48,455 nt of DNA from Sulfurimonas sp. UBA2011 (GCA_002335055.1 DDCH01000004.1:156091-204545); one strand, 5' to 3'; shown: positions 35,748 through 44,124, counted from the stretch's first letter. The notes: generated by a model not told the origin, from the letters alone. Translations and numbers: made by a program.

Positions 35748-36986
35748 TTAGAGTAGTTTCCCAGCCATATAACCACTAGCAAAACTCCACTGTAAATTAT
35801 AACCACCACATGGACCATCAAGGTTCATAATTTCACCACAGAAGTAAAGACCTTTGATGAGTTTACTCTGCATACTTTTTGGATCTATCTCTTTGAGGCT
35901 AATTCCACCTCTTGTTATCATAGCCAAACGAAAACCATCATGTCCATTTACTGTGAGAGGTGTCCAAGCAAGAAGTGAGATGAGTTTTGCTCTGGCTTTT
36001 CCTGATTGTTTACCCAGTGTTTTATCTATTTCACACTCTGCCATTTTACACAGTTCTAAACTCAGTGCTTCTGGTAGTAGAGTAGATACAAGCTCTAAAA
36101 TACTTGCATCAGAATTTTTTAAAGCTTGTTCTTTTAAATGTTTTGTAATCTCTTCTTCATTTTTTCCTTTTGTGAGGTTAAGAAGAAGAGGCACTTCACC
36201 ATATTTTTTAAGTAGAGGTGTCACTTCTCTTGCAAAGTCTAGTACAACAGGACCTCGTATACCAGTTTTAGTGAAAATGAGATCACCTTTAGCACGGAGT
36301 TTTTTATGCTTTTTGATATCAACTCGAAGTTCAACTTTTGCAATGGTATCTGCTCTACACTCACTGACCCAAGATTCCTTTACTTTTAGTGGCATCATGG
36401 CAGGACTTAGTTCTGTTACCTTGTGTCCTAACTCTCCAGCTAAGTTATAACCATCACCCTCAGCACCAAGGACAGGATAACCAAGTCCGCCAGTAGCAAC
36501 TATAACATTTGCTGCATAGTACATATCTGTCTGTGTTTTAACACCATTAATATGCTGTCCTATAAGAAGTAGTCTTTCCACTCTTTGGTTGGTGAGTATT
36601 TTTATGCCAACTCTATCCATCTCATCTTGGAGTCCAGCTATGATAGTACTAGAGGAGTGTGAAGTTGGAAAGATACGAAAACCATCAGGAGCATGTGTCT
36701 CAACACCTATCTCATCCATAAACTTTACAAGTTCTTTGTTGTCAAAGTCTGCTAATGCATCTTGCATAAACCTACCATCACGACCAAATCTCGCCATAAA
36801 GTCTTCATTTGAGAGTGTATTTGTAAGGTTACAGCGACCACCACCAGTGGCTTTGAGTTTTGAGGATATCTTTGAAAGTTTTTCTAAAAGTAAAACATTT
36901 TTACCCGCACGTGCTGCAACAATAGCAGCTATAATTCCGGCAGCACCACTACCAATAACGATTAGGTCATATTTTTCTTCATTCAT
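35748..36986 (-). CDS. HI0933-family NAD(P)/FAD-dependent flavoprotein
   Basis: A 412-residue flavoprotein of the HI0933/YhiN family. The FAD-binding start YDLIVIGSGAAGIIAAIVAA is followed by the family-specific ATGGGRCNLTN, the middle VIVATGGLGYPVLGAEGDGY, and the C-terminal FCGEIMNLDGPCGGYNLQWS. The reaction is unknown for most of this family. It converges with the ThiE-like gene (11 nt apart) and diverges from the DTW gene (26 nt apart). Confidence 0.88.
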   Translation of the reverse strand: MNEEKYDLIVIGSGAAGIIAAIVAARAGKNVLLLEKLSKISSKLKATGGGRCNLTNTLSNEDFMARFGRDGRFMQDALADFDNKELVKFMDEIGVETHAPDGFRIFPTSHSSSTIIAGLQDEMDRVGIKILTNQRVERLLLIGQHINGVKTQTDMYYAANVIVATGGLGYPVLGAEGDGYNLAGELGHKVTELSPAMMPLKVKESWVSECRADTIAKVELRVDIKKHKKLRAKGDLIFTKTGIRGPVVLDFAREVTPLLKKYGEVPLLLNLTKGKNEEEITKHLKEQALKNSDASILELVSTLLPEALSLELCKMAECEIDKTLGKQSGKARAKLISLLAWTPLTVNGHDGFRLAMITRGGISLKEIDPKSMQSKLIKGLYFCGEIMNLDGPCGGYNLQWSFASGYMAGKLL

Positions 36987-36999
36987 AAGTTTATTTTAC

Positions 37000-37005
37000 T
37001 ATAAT
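37000..37005 (+). promoter_or_regulatory. Candidate -10 box 7 nt before the DTW gene start
   Basis: TATAAT followed by TTGCATA and the ATG at 37013. No Shine-Dalgarno; leaderless transcript predicted. The whole space to the divergent flavoprotein start is 26 nt. Confidence 0.5.
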
Positions 37006-37012
37006 TTGCATA

Positions 37013-37675
37013 ATGAAAACATATGATAATTATAGAGAGAAGTGTTATGAGTGTTTTAGACCCAAAAGCTCATGTATGTGTGAGCACTTTGAACATATAC
37101 AAACGCAGACTAAATTTGTCATTCTTATGCACCCAAAAGAGTTTAAAAAAGTAAAAAACAATACAGGTCGTTTTACACATAAAAGCCTTAATAACTCAGA
37201 ACTCTTCATTGGTATTGATTTTTCAGACCATAAACGAATAAATGAGATAATAAATTCTCATGATTCATATATTCTTTTTCCCTCGCTAAATGCTGTAAAT
37301 CTTACGAATGAGAAACCGATTCTCAGTTCTAAACCCTTAGCAATATTTTTAATAGACTCAACCTGGGCTTGCAGTAGAAAAATGTTTACTTTAAGTACAA
37401 ATCTAAATAGCTTAAAACATATGAGTTTTGTAACAAAGAAGACATCAGCTTATGAGATAAAAGAACAACCACATGAAAACTACTTATCTACAATAGAGTC
37501 GACATTAGTTGTTTTAGAACTTTTAAAAAAGCATGATATGGAAAATATAAAAGAGAAAGAACTCAGTGGCTTTTTAAACCCATTTTTGAAGATGGTAGAG
37601 TATCAAAAAAAATTAATTGAAAACTCTAAGACTCATAACGTGCGTTTTATAAAAGGAAGAAAAACTGAGTATTAA
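37013..37675 (+). CDS. DTW domain protein, tRNA-uridine aminocarboxypropyltransferase family
   Basis: A 220-residue protein with a zinc-ribbon-like N-terminus (CYECFRPKSSCMC) followed by FVILMHPKEFKKVKNNTGR, matching the (I/L)LMHP.E..r..NTGr phrase, and the SAM-binding DSTWACSRKM, where DxTW stands for the DTW motif. Members such as TapT add the acp group to uridine in the tRNA variable or D loop. The C-terminus has the expected STIESTLVVLELL helix. Confidence 0.85.
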   Translation: MKTYDNYREKCYECFRPKSSCMCEHFEHIQTQTKFVILMHPKEFKKVKNNTGRFTHKSLNNSELFIGIDFSDHKRINEIINSHDSYILFPSLNAVNLTNEKPILSSKPLAIFLIDSTWACSRKMFTLSTNLNSLKHMSFVTKKTSAYEIKEQPHENYLSTIESTLVVLELLKKHDMENIKEKELSGFLNPFLKMVEYQKKLIENSKTHNVRFIKGRKTEY

Positions 37676-37884
37676 ATACTCTCCTTTATTTCTTGTGTCT
37701 ACCTCATTCCTTAGTGCTTCATTTGTTCCAGCAAAATCTCTAGACATGATAAGACCATGTCTATCTATATCTTCTGTAATGGTCGTCTTTTTAGCATTTA
37801 TAACTGCTTAATTCGAACCTTATTAGCTACCACCTTATGCAGTTGCACTGTGTGAACATTTGACTGGAACTAAAGAAATGATAG
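37676..37884. other. Intergenic stretch without a recognisable gene
   Basis: No intact gene. The minus strand of about 37680-37805 is open and reads MSRDFAGTNEALRNEVDTRN, which could be a relic of a coding region, but no family can be named. Around 37840-37895 the plus strand has a short frame, YAVALCEHLTGTKEMIEEVD, also unassigned. Confidence 0.3.
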
Positions 37885-38130
37885 AAGAAGTGGACTAGCA
37901 CTATCAATGATAAAACTTCAACTCTTTTACTCCAAAATAAGAAAAAAACATTGCGTTTTCAAACAACTGTAAATACTTACAGAGGAACAAAAGGGATTTT
38001 ATATAGAATATTTGTTAATGGAAAAAAGGAAGTGAAATGTGTAGACCTTGTTATCTCTTATGAAAATGACAAGATTTCTTATGGACGAATATATATGAAA
38101 AATAAAAAAGAGCTTGTACTAAAACCTTAA
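37885..38130 (+). pseudogene. 3' remnant of an unidentified exported-type gene
   Basis: An open frame of 81 codons ending at TAA 38128-38130, with no usable start codon. It encodes STINDKTSTLLLQNKKKTLR, TTVNTYRGTKGILYRIFVNG and ISYENDKISYGRIYMKNKKE, a beta-rich compact protein end. Preceding codons in other frames are unrelated, so a 5' part (perhaps a signal peptide) is missing. Family not recognised. Confidence 0.45.
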
Positions 38131-38143
38131 GTATTACAAGCTT

Positions 38144-38818
38144 TTATTTGTTAAACATAATAGAGCCAAGACGAACCATGTTAGATCCACACTCAATAGC
38201 CATCTCAAAATCACCACTCATACCCATAGAACAGATAGTTGCGTTTGGTAGCTCTTTATAGATACTGTACGTTGTATTAAAACTATCTTTAATAACTTTC
38301 GTATCATCTGAATGAGCACCGATACTCATAACACCTTTGAGGTTTATATTAGGACATTTTTCAATGATAGTCATATAAGACTCTTTTGCATTTTGGGGCA
38401 TAAAACCAAACTTAGACTCTTCTTTAGCTGAATTTATCTGCATTAAACAATCAAGAGTCATATCCTTAGCCTCTAATTTCTTTTGAAGCTCTAAAGCTAA
38501 GTCAAGCGAGTCTAGTGCTTGAAAAAGAGTAGGGTCAATGTCTAGTAGGTTATTTATCTTGTTTTTTTGAAGGTTGCCTATAAAATGCCACTCTAATGGT
38601 AATTCATCAAGCTCTACAGCCTTAGCTTTTAAGTCTTGTACTTTATTTTCACCAAAAGCACGTTGGCCAATGCTGTAAAGAGTAGAGATATCATCGGACG
38701 TAGAGTATTTACTTACAGCTACTATCTTTACTATGTGGTGACCACTTACTCTTAAACGTGCAGTCTCTACACGACGGATTACAGTGTCTATATATAATTT
38801 ATGTTCAATATTTGTCAT
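38144..38818 (-). CDS. yggS: Pyridoxal phosphate homeostasis protein (YggS family)
   Basis: A 224-residue PLP-binding TIM-barrel protein without known catalytic activity. The PLP lysine is in VKIVAVSKYST, followed by AFGENKVQDLKAKA, EWHFIGNLQKNKI and, near the C-terminus, SMGMSGDFEMAIECGSNMVR, which holds the phosphate-binding region. It follows rseP by 3 nt and ends the pgsA-rseP-yggS run. Confidence 0.94.
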   Translation of the reverse strand: MTNIEHKLYIDTVIRRVETARLRVSGHHIVKIVAVSKYSTSDDISTLYSIGQRAFGENKVQDLKAKAVELDELPLEWHFIGNLQKNKINNLLDIDPTLFQALDSLDLALELQKKLEAKDMTLDCLMQINSAKEESKFGFMPQNAKESYMTIIEKCPNINLKGVMSIGAHSDDTKVIKDSFNTTYSIYKELPNATICSMGMSGDFEMAIECGSNMVRLGSIMFNK

Positions 38819-38821
38819 TTT

Positions 38822-39874
38822 TTATCCTACTAGTCTATTTATGTCGTTAAAAAGTCCAAGTCCCATAAGACCGAAGAGTAATACCCATCCAGCTATAGTA
38901 AACTTTATCATAACTGCTTCACTCGCTTCTCTTCTAAATATAAGCTCATACAAGTTAAACATGATGTGACCACCATCAAGGGCAGGAATAGGGAGCAGAT
39001 TAAGCACACCTAGGTTTACACTGATGAGTGCTGCGAACAACAGAACACTCATCCAACCAGCATCAGTTGCATCAGATGTGAGTTTTACAATAGAGATAAC
39101 ACCACCTAATTCTTTTGCAGGAACATCGCCCATTATAAGTTTTTGTACACCGGTAAATATCATAGTACTAGCAAATACAGTCTGCTGAGTAGCATAAGAG
39201 AGAGTCTCGCTTAAATTAAGCTCAAGAGGATGTGTCACACCTGCTGAACTTATACCTATCATCTTTTTTTGTATAGTCTCACCAAAGAGGTTTGTTGTCT
39301 CACTAAGTTTTGGAGTAAGTTCTTTATACTCTTTAAATCCAGCTCTTAGTATTTCTAGGTTGAGTGTGCCCTCTGAGACTTCGATGATGTTTGCCATCTC
39401 TTTCCATGTTGTGATACTAACACCATTAATAGCTGTAACAGTATCATTTGTATCTAGTCCAGCATGAAATGCAGGAGAGCCTTTTAGAATGTTTCCAATA
39501 ACAGGAGAGAGTACTTGAGGACTTCCTAGTGCTATAACAAAGTACAAAACAAAAGCTAAAATAAAGTTAAATGCAGGACCTGCTAAAAGAATAAATATCT
39601 TTTGTGTAGGTGTTTTTACATTATAACTATTTTCATCATAACTTTTTTTACTAGGGTCACTATCGTCTTGACCTTTCATACGTACATATCCACCTAAAGG
39701 AATGGCTGCGATAGTCCATTCAGTATCCCATTTTCTAAAACTGAAAAGCTTTTTACCAAAACCTATACTAAAAACTTCGACACAAACACCCATCATACGA
39801 GCTGCAATATAATGCCCAAGTTCATGAAAAAATATAAGTCCGCTAAGAACTAAAAGTGATATAAGAATTCCCAT
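38822..39874 (-). CDS. rseP: RIP metalloprotease RseP (site-2 protease)
   Basis: A 350-residue intramembrane zinc protease. Active-site motif HELGH (17-21) lies in the first membrane helix; a PDZ domain covers about residues 115-200 (GSPAFHAGLDTNDTVTAING), and the second conserved site NLLPIPALDGGHIMFNL lies near 290-310 with the Asp zinc ligand. It cleaves membrane-anchored regulators or signal peptides; the substrate is unknown here. The start overlaps the pgsA stop (TAATG). Confidence 0.95.
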   Translation of the reverse strand: MGILISLLVLSGLIFFHELGHYIAARMMGVCVEVFSIGFGKKLFSFRKWDTEWTIAAIPLGGYVRMKGQDDSDPSKKSYDENSYNVKTPTQKIFILLAGPAFNFILAFVLYFVIALGSPQVLSPVIGNILKGSPAFHAGLDTNDTVTAINGVSITTWKEMANIIEVSEGTLNLEILRAGFKEYKELTPKLSETTNLFGETIQKKMIGISSAGVTHPLELNLSETLSYATQQTVFASTMIFTGVQKLIMGDVPAKELGGVISIVKLTSDATDAGWMSVLLFAALISVNLGVLNLLPIPALDGGHIMFNLYELIFRREASEAVMIKFTIAGWVLLFGLMGLGLFNDINRLVG

Positions 39875-40428
39875 TATGACTCATCCTTTAAAAGTGCTTT
39901 TTTAAAGCCCCATAAGTACTCTAAACCTGAGTACAGTGTTAAAAATACAGCAAACCATAAAAGAACATCACCAAAAGGCCAACGCATAAGTAAAAAACCT
40001 ATGGCTATCATCTGTGCAACTGTCTTTACTTTTCCAGCCCATGATGCTTTTACACTTAAACCTTCGCTCACAGCAACAGTACGTATCCCAGTTATAAAAA
40101 GTTCACGAACGATGATGATATATACAGCCCAAGCAGAAGCTTCATCCACCATCATAAGACCAAGAAACGCAGCTAAAGTGAGCATCTTATCCGCGAGAGG
40201 GTCCAAAATGGCTCCAAGCATAGTCATTTGGTTCCATTGTCTTGCAATAAACCCGTCAAAAAAGTCAGTTGCAGAGGCTAAAACAAAAAGAAGTGAAGCA
40301 AAATAGTAGTTCCAAGTTATGTCAAAACCGTTGTTTGTAAAGAGTTCTGGAGTTAAAATAATCCAGAACATTAGTGGAGCAAGGAGTATACGAAGAGATG
40401 CTAGAGCATTAGGTAGGTTTAACAACAA
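39874..40428 (-). CDS. pgsA: CDP-diacylglycerol-glycerol-3-phosphate 3-phosphatidyltransferase
   Basis: Membrane enzyme making phosphatidylglycerol phosphate. The 184-residue protein has the full CDP-alcohol transferase motif: D55-x2-D58-G-x2-A62-R63-x8-G72-x3-D76-x3-D80 (ATDFFDGFIARQW ... GAILDPLAD). Around five membrane helices. Coupled to rseP downstream. The same gene lies near dapA and pyrD in Helicobacter. Confidence 0.94.
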   Translation of the reverse strand: MLLNLPNALASLRILLAPLMFWIILTPELFTNNGFDITWNYYFASLLFVLASATDFFDGFIARQWNQMTMLGAILDPLADKMLTLAAFLGLMMVDEASAWAVYIIIVRELFITGIRTVAVSEGLSVKASWAGKVKTVAQMIAIGFLLMRWPFGDVLLWFAVFLTLYSGLEYLWGFKKALLKDES

Positions 40429-40480
40429 AATTCCTTAAAATTATTTTGTTTTATTTTAGCTTTTTCTTACTTTAAAAGTG

Positions 40481-41275
40481 TTAAAAACTATCAATAAGAG
40501 GATTAATCATCGCTAAAAAATCATCTCTACACTCTTTATTTGCACTTGCAACAATATACCCTTTATGGTTTATTGGATTTATATCATTTCCCTCAAGGTC
40601 TGTAACAAAACCTCCACTGTTTTTAATAATTAGACATGCAGCCGATAAATCCCATGCATTCGAAGAATTTGAAAAATGAGCAATGTAGTTACTAAAGGCA
40701 CCTTTTGCAACCATACACATTGAGTAAGTTGTTGAGCCTGCAATTGAAGTAAGTTTTTTAATCTTATTTTCTTTAAAAAGTTGATTCACAGTTCTTACAA
40801 TTGGGTGTTCTCTCTCAGGTTTAAAGTTTACTACTGCAACTGTTTTGTTGTCTCTTAGAGGTAGTTTTAACATCCCTATATATGAAGAGGCCCCTTCTTC
40901 AGTTTGAAAAAATTCATTTGTAAAAGGGTTAAAGACTATGCCTAGGATTACTTGTTCATTTTCTATAAGTGATAAGTTAATAGCAGAAGTGTTTTCATAT
41001 GTAATAAATGACCATGTTCCATCAATAGGGTCAATAGCCCAATAGGGTTTACTTGTATCAACCTTATCACAGTTTTCTTCTCCCATGACTTGAATGTCAA
41101 AACTATCTTTGAGCCTTTTTGTCATATAGTCTTGGATCTGCTGGTCTAAACTACTAATAGGAGTACTATCAGGTTTCAAATCATATGTAAAAGTATTTGT
41201 TTCTCTGGCTTCACGAATAATTCTACCCGCTTCTTCAACTATCTGTTTTGCAATAATTAGGTATATATTTCTCAT
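40481..41275 (-). CDS. Inositol monophosphatase family phosphatase (CysQ/SuhB/HisN-like)
   Basis: A 264-residue Mg-dependent, lithium-sensitive-type phosphatase. Metal site residues are GEE (65-67) and WAIDPIDGTWSF (D82, D85, G86, T87), and the second motif is NAWDLSAACLIIKNSGG. The substrate could be inositol phosphate, 3'-phosphoadenosine 5'-phosphate or histidinol phosphate and cannot be fixed from sequence. AAAAGGAACATT precedes the ATG as a ribosome-binding site. A 52-nt gap separates it from pgsA. Confidence 0.88.
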   Translation of the reverse strand: MRNIYLIIAKQIVEEAGRIIREARETNTFTYDLKPDSTPISSLDQQIQDYMTKRLKDSFDIQVMGEENCDKVDTSKPYWAIDPIDGTWSFITYENTSAINLSLIENEQVILGIVFNPFTNEFFQTEEGASSYIGMLKLPLRDNKTVAVVNFKPEREHPIVRTVNQLFKENKIKKLTSIAGSTTYSMCMVAKGAFSNYIAHFSNSSNAWDLSAACLIIKNSGGFVTDLEGNDINPINHKGYIVASANKECRDDFLAMINPLIDSF

Positions 41276-41510
41276 AATGTTCCTTTTGGTTTGGATAATA
41301 ACATAATATTTAGTTTCTGTGACAGCTTATGTTACCAAGAGCATGAGAGAGGTAATTTTTCTTTCCACTAATTCAAATACAGTGATTGTTTATTAGTTGT
41401 TCTAGGGTGTTCTCTCGAATTCTATATAGACTGTAGTAAAATTAACCTTGAGTATTTTGGGAGTAGAGCTAAGAGTTTACAGAGTCTAGGACTGGTGTAA
41501 CTGTTGGAAG
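41276..41510. other. Intergenic stretch with no recognised gene
   Basis: About 235 bases upstream of the phosphatase gene. Neither strand has a convincing reading frame; possible promoter elements for the phosphatase gene could lie near 41290-41310, but none is clear. Confidence 0.3.
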
Positions 41511-41735
41511 TTAGTTCCATACAAGATAATCAAAAAGTGTAACTATAAGTGCACCTGCAAGGTTGCCTAAAAATACAGATTTTTTTATATAGTTATTTGA
41601 GGGTTTTTTTGGAGTCTACATCTTCTAGTATTATAATAGCACTCTCATCAAGTGATTTTGCAAGGTCACTTGTTTTGGAAACAATAGCTAGTGAACTCTG
41701 ATTATTTTCATTCCAATTGAAAGCTTGTTATACAT
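41511..41735 (-). pseudogene. Small single-span membrane protein gene with two frameshifts
   Basis: AAGGTGATTTA precedes ATG 41735. After four codons the frame must shift to read AFNWNENNQSSLAIVSKTSD and LAKSLDESAIIILEDVDSKK, then shift again at the A7 run (T7 at 41604-41610 on the plus strand) to read SVFLGNLAGALIVTLFDYLV to the stop at 41511-41513. The two shifts cancel, preserving a 74-residue length, but the intermediate frame has stops. The C-terminal segment is one membrane helix. It lies between the reductase and phosphatase genes, where Helicobacter and Campylobacter carry a small hydrophobic protein. Confidence 0.6.
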
Positions 41736-41808
41736 TAAATCACCTTATTTTTCTTTCTCCATAGTCTATCAGAGTAAAAATAAGAAGTGACTTTAGCTAT
41801 AGATGAGT

Positions 41809-41816
41809 GGGGGGGG
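41809..41816. repeat. G8 homopolymer next to the superoxide reductase stop codon
   Basis: Eight consecutive G on the plus strand, adjoining the TAG of the superoxide reductase gene (41817-41819). Long G/C runs are slippage-prone and used for phase variation in Campylobacter and Helicobacter; here the run lies just outside the coding region. Confidence 0.6.
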
Positions 41817-42263
41817 CTACAGTTTAATAGTACTCACCCAAATACCATGGATATTACACCCTGCATTAGCTGTAATGAACGAAGCACCATCAAGTTTTAC
41901 TCTAAATGCAGCTGCACCACGAGAGATTTCAGCCATAAGTTCAGTTGTACCTACAAGTTTTTTATCAACATATAAAGAGATGAAGTCGATCCAATGTCCA
42001 TTAACACTTGGGTGTATAATCCCAGCTTGTCCAACTGTGATCTCTACTAAAGTATAACCATTAGCATCTTTGTCACCTAAGGTAATGAGAGGTGTATGCT
42101 TGAGTTCTGCTTTTGTAAGATTCTTAGCATCTTTTGGTGCCATGAGTATACGGTTTTTATCTGAATCCGTACTACATAAATTTTTACTAGGGCATGCCTG
42201 AGCACTCACTGCCATACCAAGTGTCGCTAACGCTGTAAGTTTAATCGCTTCTCTTCTTTTCAT
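41817..42263 (-). CDS. Superoxide reductase (neelaredoxin/desulfoferrodoxin class II type), Tat-exported
   Basis: Reduces superoxide to peroxide with a mononuclear iron centre. The 148-residue protein has the conserved ligand set H56 (KHTPLI, with the catalytic Lys55 before it), H84 (IIHPSV), H90 (GHWIDF), C136 and H139 (GCNIHGIW). No N-terminal desulforedoxin CxxC centre of class I is present. The N-terminus MKRREAIKLTALATLGMAVS AQA resembles a twin-arginine signal, which would place the enzyme in the periplasm. Lies between the enoyl reductase and a small broken gene. Confidence 0.85.
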   Translation of the reverse strand: MKRREAIKLTALATLGMAVSAQACPSKNLCSTDSDKNRILMAPKDAKNLTKAELKHTPLITLGDKDANGYTLVEITVGQAGIIHPSVNGHWIDFISLYVDKKLVGTTELMAEISRGAAAFRVKLDGASFITANAGCNIHGIWVSTIKL

Positions 42264-42313
42264 AATGTTTTCCTTGTTTTTAATACATTAACTATACGAT
42301 GAAAACTATTTTC

Positions 42314-43090
42314 TTACTGAAAAGAAGTAGCACCATCTATAACTATAACTTGACCAGTTAACCATGAAGCAGCATCTGAACAGAGAAATGAACAAGCACC
42401 AGTTAAGTCAGTAGCATCACCCATACGAGAAAGAGGAGAGCGTTTAATAACTTCTGCTTTTACTTCTTTATAATTTGGGAAAGCTTTAAGTGCATCAGTG
42501 TCGATTGGTCCACCTGATACTGCATTTACACGTATACCTTTTTCACCAAGCTCAGCTGCTGCATACTTAACCATAGTTTCAACTGCGGCCTTGTTTGTTG
42601 CATGACCAGCATAGTATGGAGTATAAACTATGTTACCAGTTGAACTCATAGAGATGATAGAACCACCACCAGTTTTTTCCATACGTTTTGCTGCTTCTTG
42701 TGCACCAACAACAAAAGCTTCCACAGTTGCAGTATAGATATTACCAAGACCTTTTGGCTTAAGACGCATAAATGGTGCAAATCCACCAACAACAGCACGA
42801 CCAGAAATAATAGCGTTTGAGATAAAGTAATCAAGTCTATCAAAGTCTTCATCAAACTCTTTATAAACATCTTTATAAGTTAATGGCTCTAAAATGTTAA
42901 GCTTGTAAGCTCTTGCTTTAACACCATGAATAGACTCAACATCTGCGATAATCTCTTTTGCTATCTCTTCGTTTGAAGCATAAGTAAATGCAACATCACA
43001 CCCTTTGGATGCAAATTCATAAACCATTGCTTTACCGATACCACGAGTACCACCACTTATAAATAAAACTTTACCTTTAAAATCTTGCAT
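42314..43090 (-). CDS. Short-chain reductase, enoyl-ACP reductase FabL/FabI-like
   Basis: A 258-residue SDR with GGTRGIGKAM (NADPH-binding TGxxxGIG variant) and an active site Y160-x6-K167 (YYAGHATNK). The Y-x6-K spacing is that of enoyl-ACP reductases (FabI/FabL) rather than the Y-x3-K of common SDRs. The C-terminal RVNAVSGGPIDTDALKAFPN and LTGQVIVIDGATSF also fit. Probably reduces the enoyl group in fatty-acid elongation; a different SDR activity cannot be excluded. It follows dapA by 3 nt. Confidence 0.8.
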   Translation of the reverse strand: MQDFKGKVLFISGGTRGIGKAMVYEFASKGCDVAFTYASNEEIAKEIIADVESIHGVKARAYKLNILEPLTYKDVYKEFDEDFDRLDYFISNAIISGRAVVGGFAPFMRLKPKGLGNIYTATVEAFVVGAQEAAKRMEKTGGGSIISMSSTGNIVYTPYYAGHATNKAAVETMVKYAAAELGEKGIRVNAVSGGPIDTDALKAFPNYKEVKAEVIKRSPLSRMGDATDLTGACSFLCSDAASWLTGQVIVIDGATSFQ

Positions 43091-43093
43091 CTA

Positions 43094-43987
43094 TTATAAT
43101 CCTTTAATGTCGTAATTTTTCATTACTTCTTCGATTTTTTTCATATTTTCTAGACTTGGAGCTAAAAGAGGAAGTCTATACTCTAATGTCTCAGTTAAAC
43201 CAGCGATATACATAGCTGCTTTTATAGGAATAGGATTCGCTTCACAAAACATTACTGAGTTAAGTGGGTATAACTTATCGTTTATAGCTTTTGCACCTGC
43301 AAAGTCTCCCGCTAGTGCTAAACGCACAAGTTCTGATTTTAGGTCAGGCATTAGGTTTGCAGTAACAGAAGTAATTCCAGCACCACCATTTGCGAGAATA
43401 GGATAATCAATAGCATCATCACCTGAAAACACTTTAAGCTCAGGACGACGAGAAAGAAGTTCAACTGTTCTTTCTAAAGAACCAGTAGCTTCTTTGATAC
43501 CGTAGATGTTTTTCACATCATCAAAAAGTCTGATAGTTGTGTCAGCAGATATATCAACTCCAGTTCGACCAGGTACATTGTAAAGCATAAAAGGAAGCTC
43601 GTGAACTGACTCTGCTATAGCTTTATAATGTTGGTATAGACCCTCTTGAGAAGGTTTATTATAGTAAGGACTTACTGAAAATATCGCATCAACACCAGCA
43701 CTCTGTGCATGTTTAGCAATCTCTATTGCTTCATGAGTTGCATTTGAACCAGCACCTGCAAGAACTTTAGTGCTTGTACCTTTACAAACTTCTACTGCAA
43801 TCTCTATACAGCGTTTATGTTCATCATGAGTGAGTGTAGCACTCTCTCCTGTCGTTCCAACAGGACAAACTGCGTTTATGCCATTGTTTATTTGACGTTT
43901 AATAAGAGCTGCAAAACTCTGCTCATCCAGTCTACCATTTTTAAATGGTGTGATCAGTGCGGTTGAAGAACCTGTAACTAAATCCAT
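43094..43987 (-). CDS. dapA: 4-hydroxy-tetrahydrodipicolinate synthase
   Basis: Condenses pyruvate with aspartate semialdehyde in lysine and diaminopimelate synthesis. The 297-residue TIM barrel has the TTGE motif (T45/T46 in VGTTGESATL), Y136 (MLYNVPGRTGVD) and the Schiff-base lysine K165 (YGIKEATGS). First gene of a run dapA-enoyl reductase-superoxide reductase, with TATAAT (44022-44027) and AAAGG upstream. Confidence 0.96.
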   Translation of the reverse strand: MDLVTGSSTALITPFKNGRLDEQSFAALIKRQINNGINAVCPVGTTGESATLTHDEHKRCIEIAVEVCKGTSTKVLAGAGSNATHEAIEIAKHAQSAGVDAIFSVSPYYNKPSQEGLYQHYKAIAESVHELPFMLYNVPGRTGVDISADTTIRLFDDVKNIYGIKEATGSLERTVELLSRRPELKVFSGDDAIDYPILANGGAGITSVTANLMPDLKSELVRLALAGDFAGAKAINDKLYPLNSVMFCEANPIPIKAAMYIAGLTETLEYRLPLLAPSLENMKKIEEVMKNYDIKGL

Positions 43988-44021
43988 ATATAGCCTTTAT
44001 ACTTTATAAATAATAATGAGA

Positions 44022-44027
44022 TTATAC
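44022..44027 (-). promoter_or_regulatory. Candidate -10 box of the dapA operon
   Basis: TATAAT preceded by TGG on the minus strand, 35 nt before the dapA ATG at 43987, with an AAAGG Shine-Dalgarno in between. Confidence 0.5.
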
Positions 44028-44124
44028 CAAAATAAATGTAATGCTGATTAGCTTAAAGTATTAAGTTCTATTTAGATAAGTATTTATTATTATTAATTGT
44101 AAAATATTATCTAAGGATTGACTG

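Noticed and set aside
35854..37026. Long plus-strand frames opposite the HI0933 flavoprotein gene
   Set aside because: They are antisense to a clear flavoprotein with all family motifs and show no family resemblance or ribosome-binding sites.
41787..42057. Two plus-strand frames starting at the G8 tract (possible phase-variable gene)
   Set aside because: Both are antisense to the superoxide reductase, whose ligand set is complete; neither resembles a protein.
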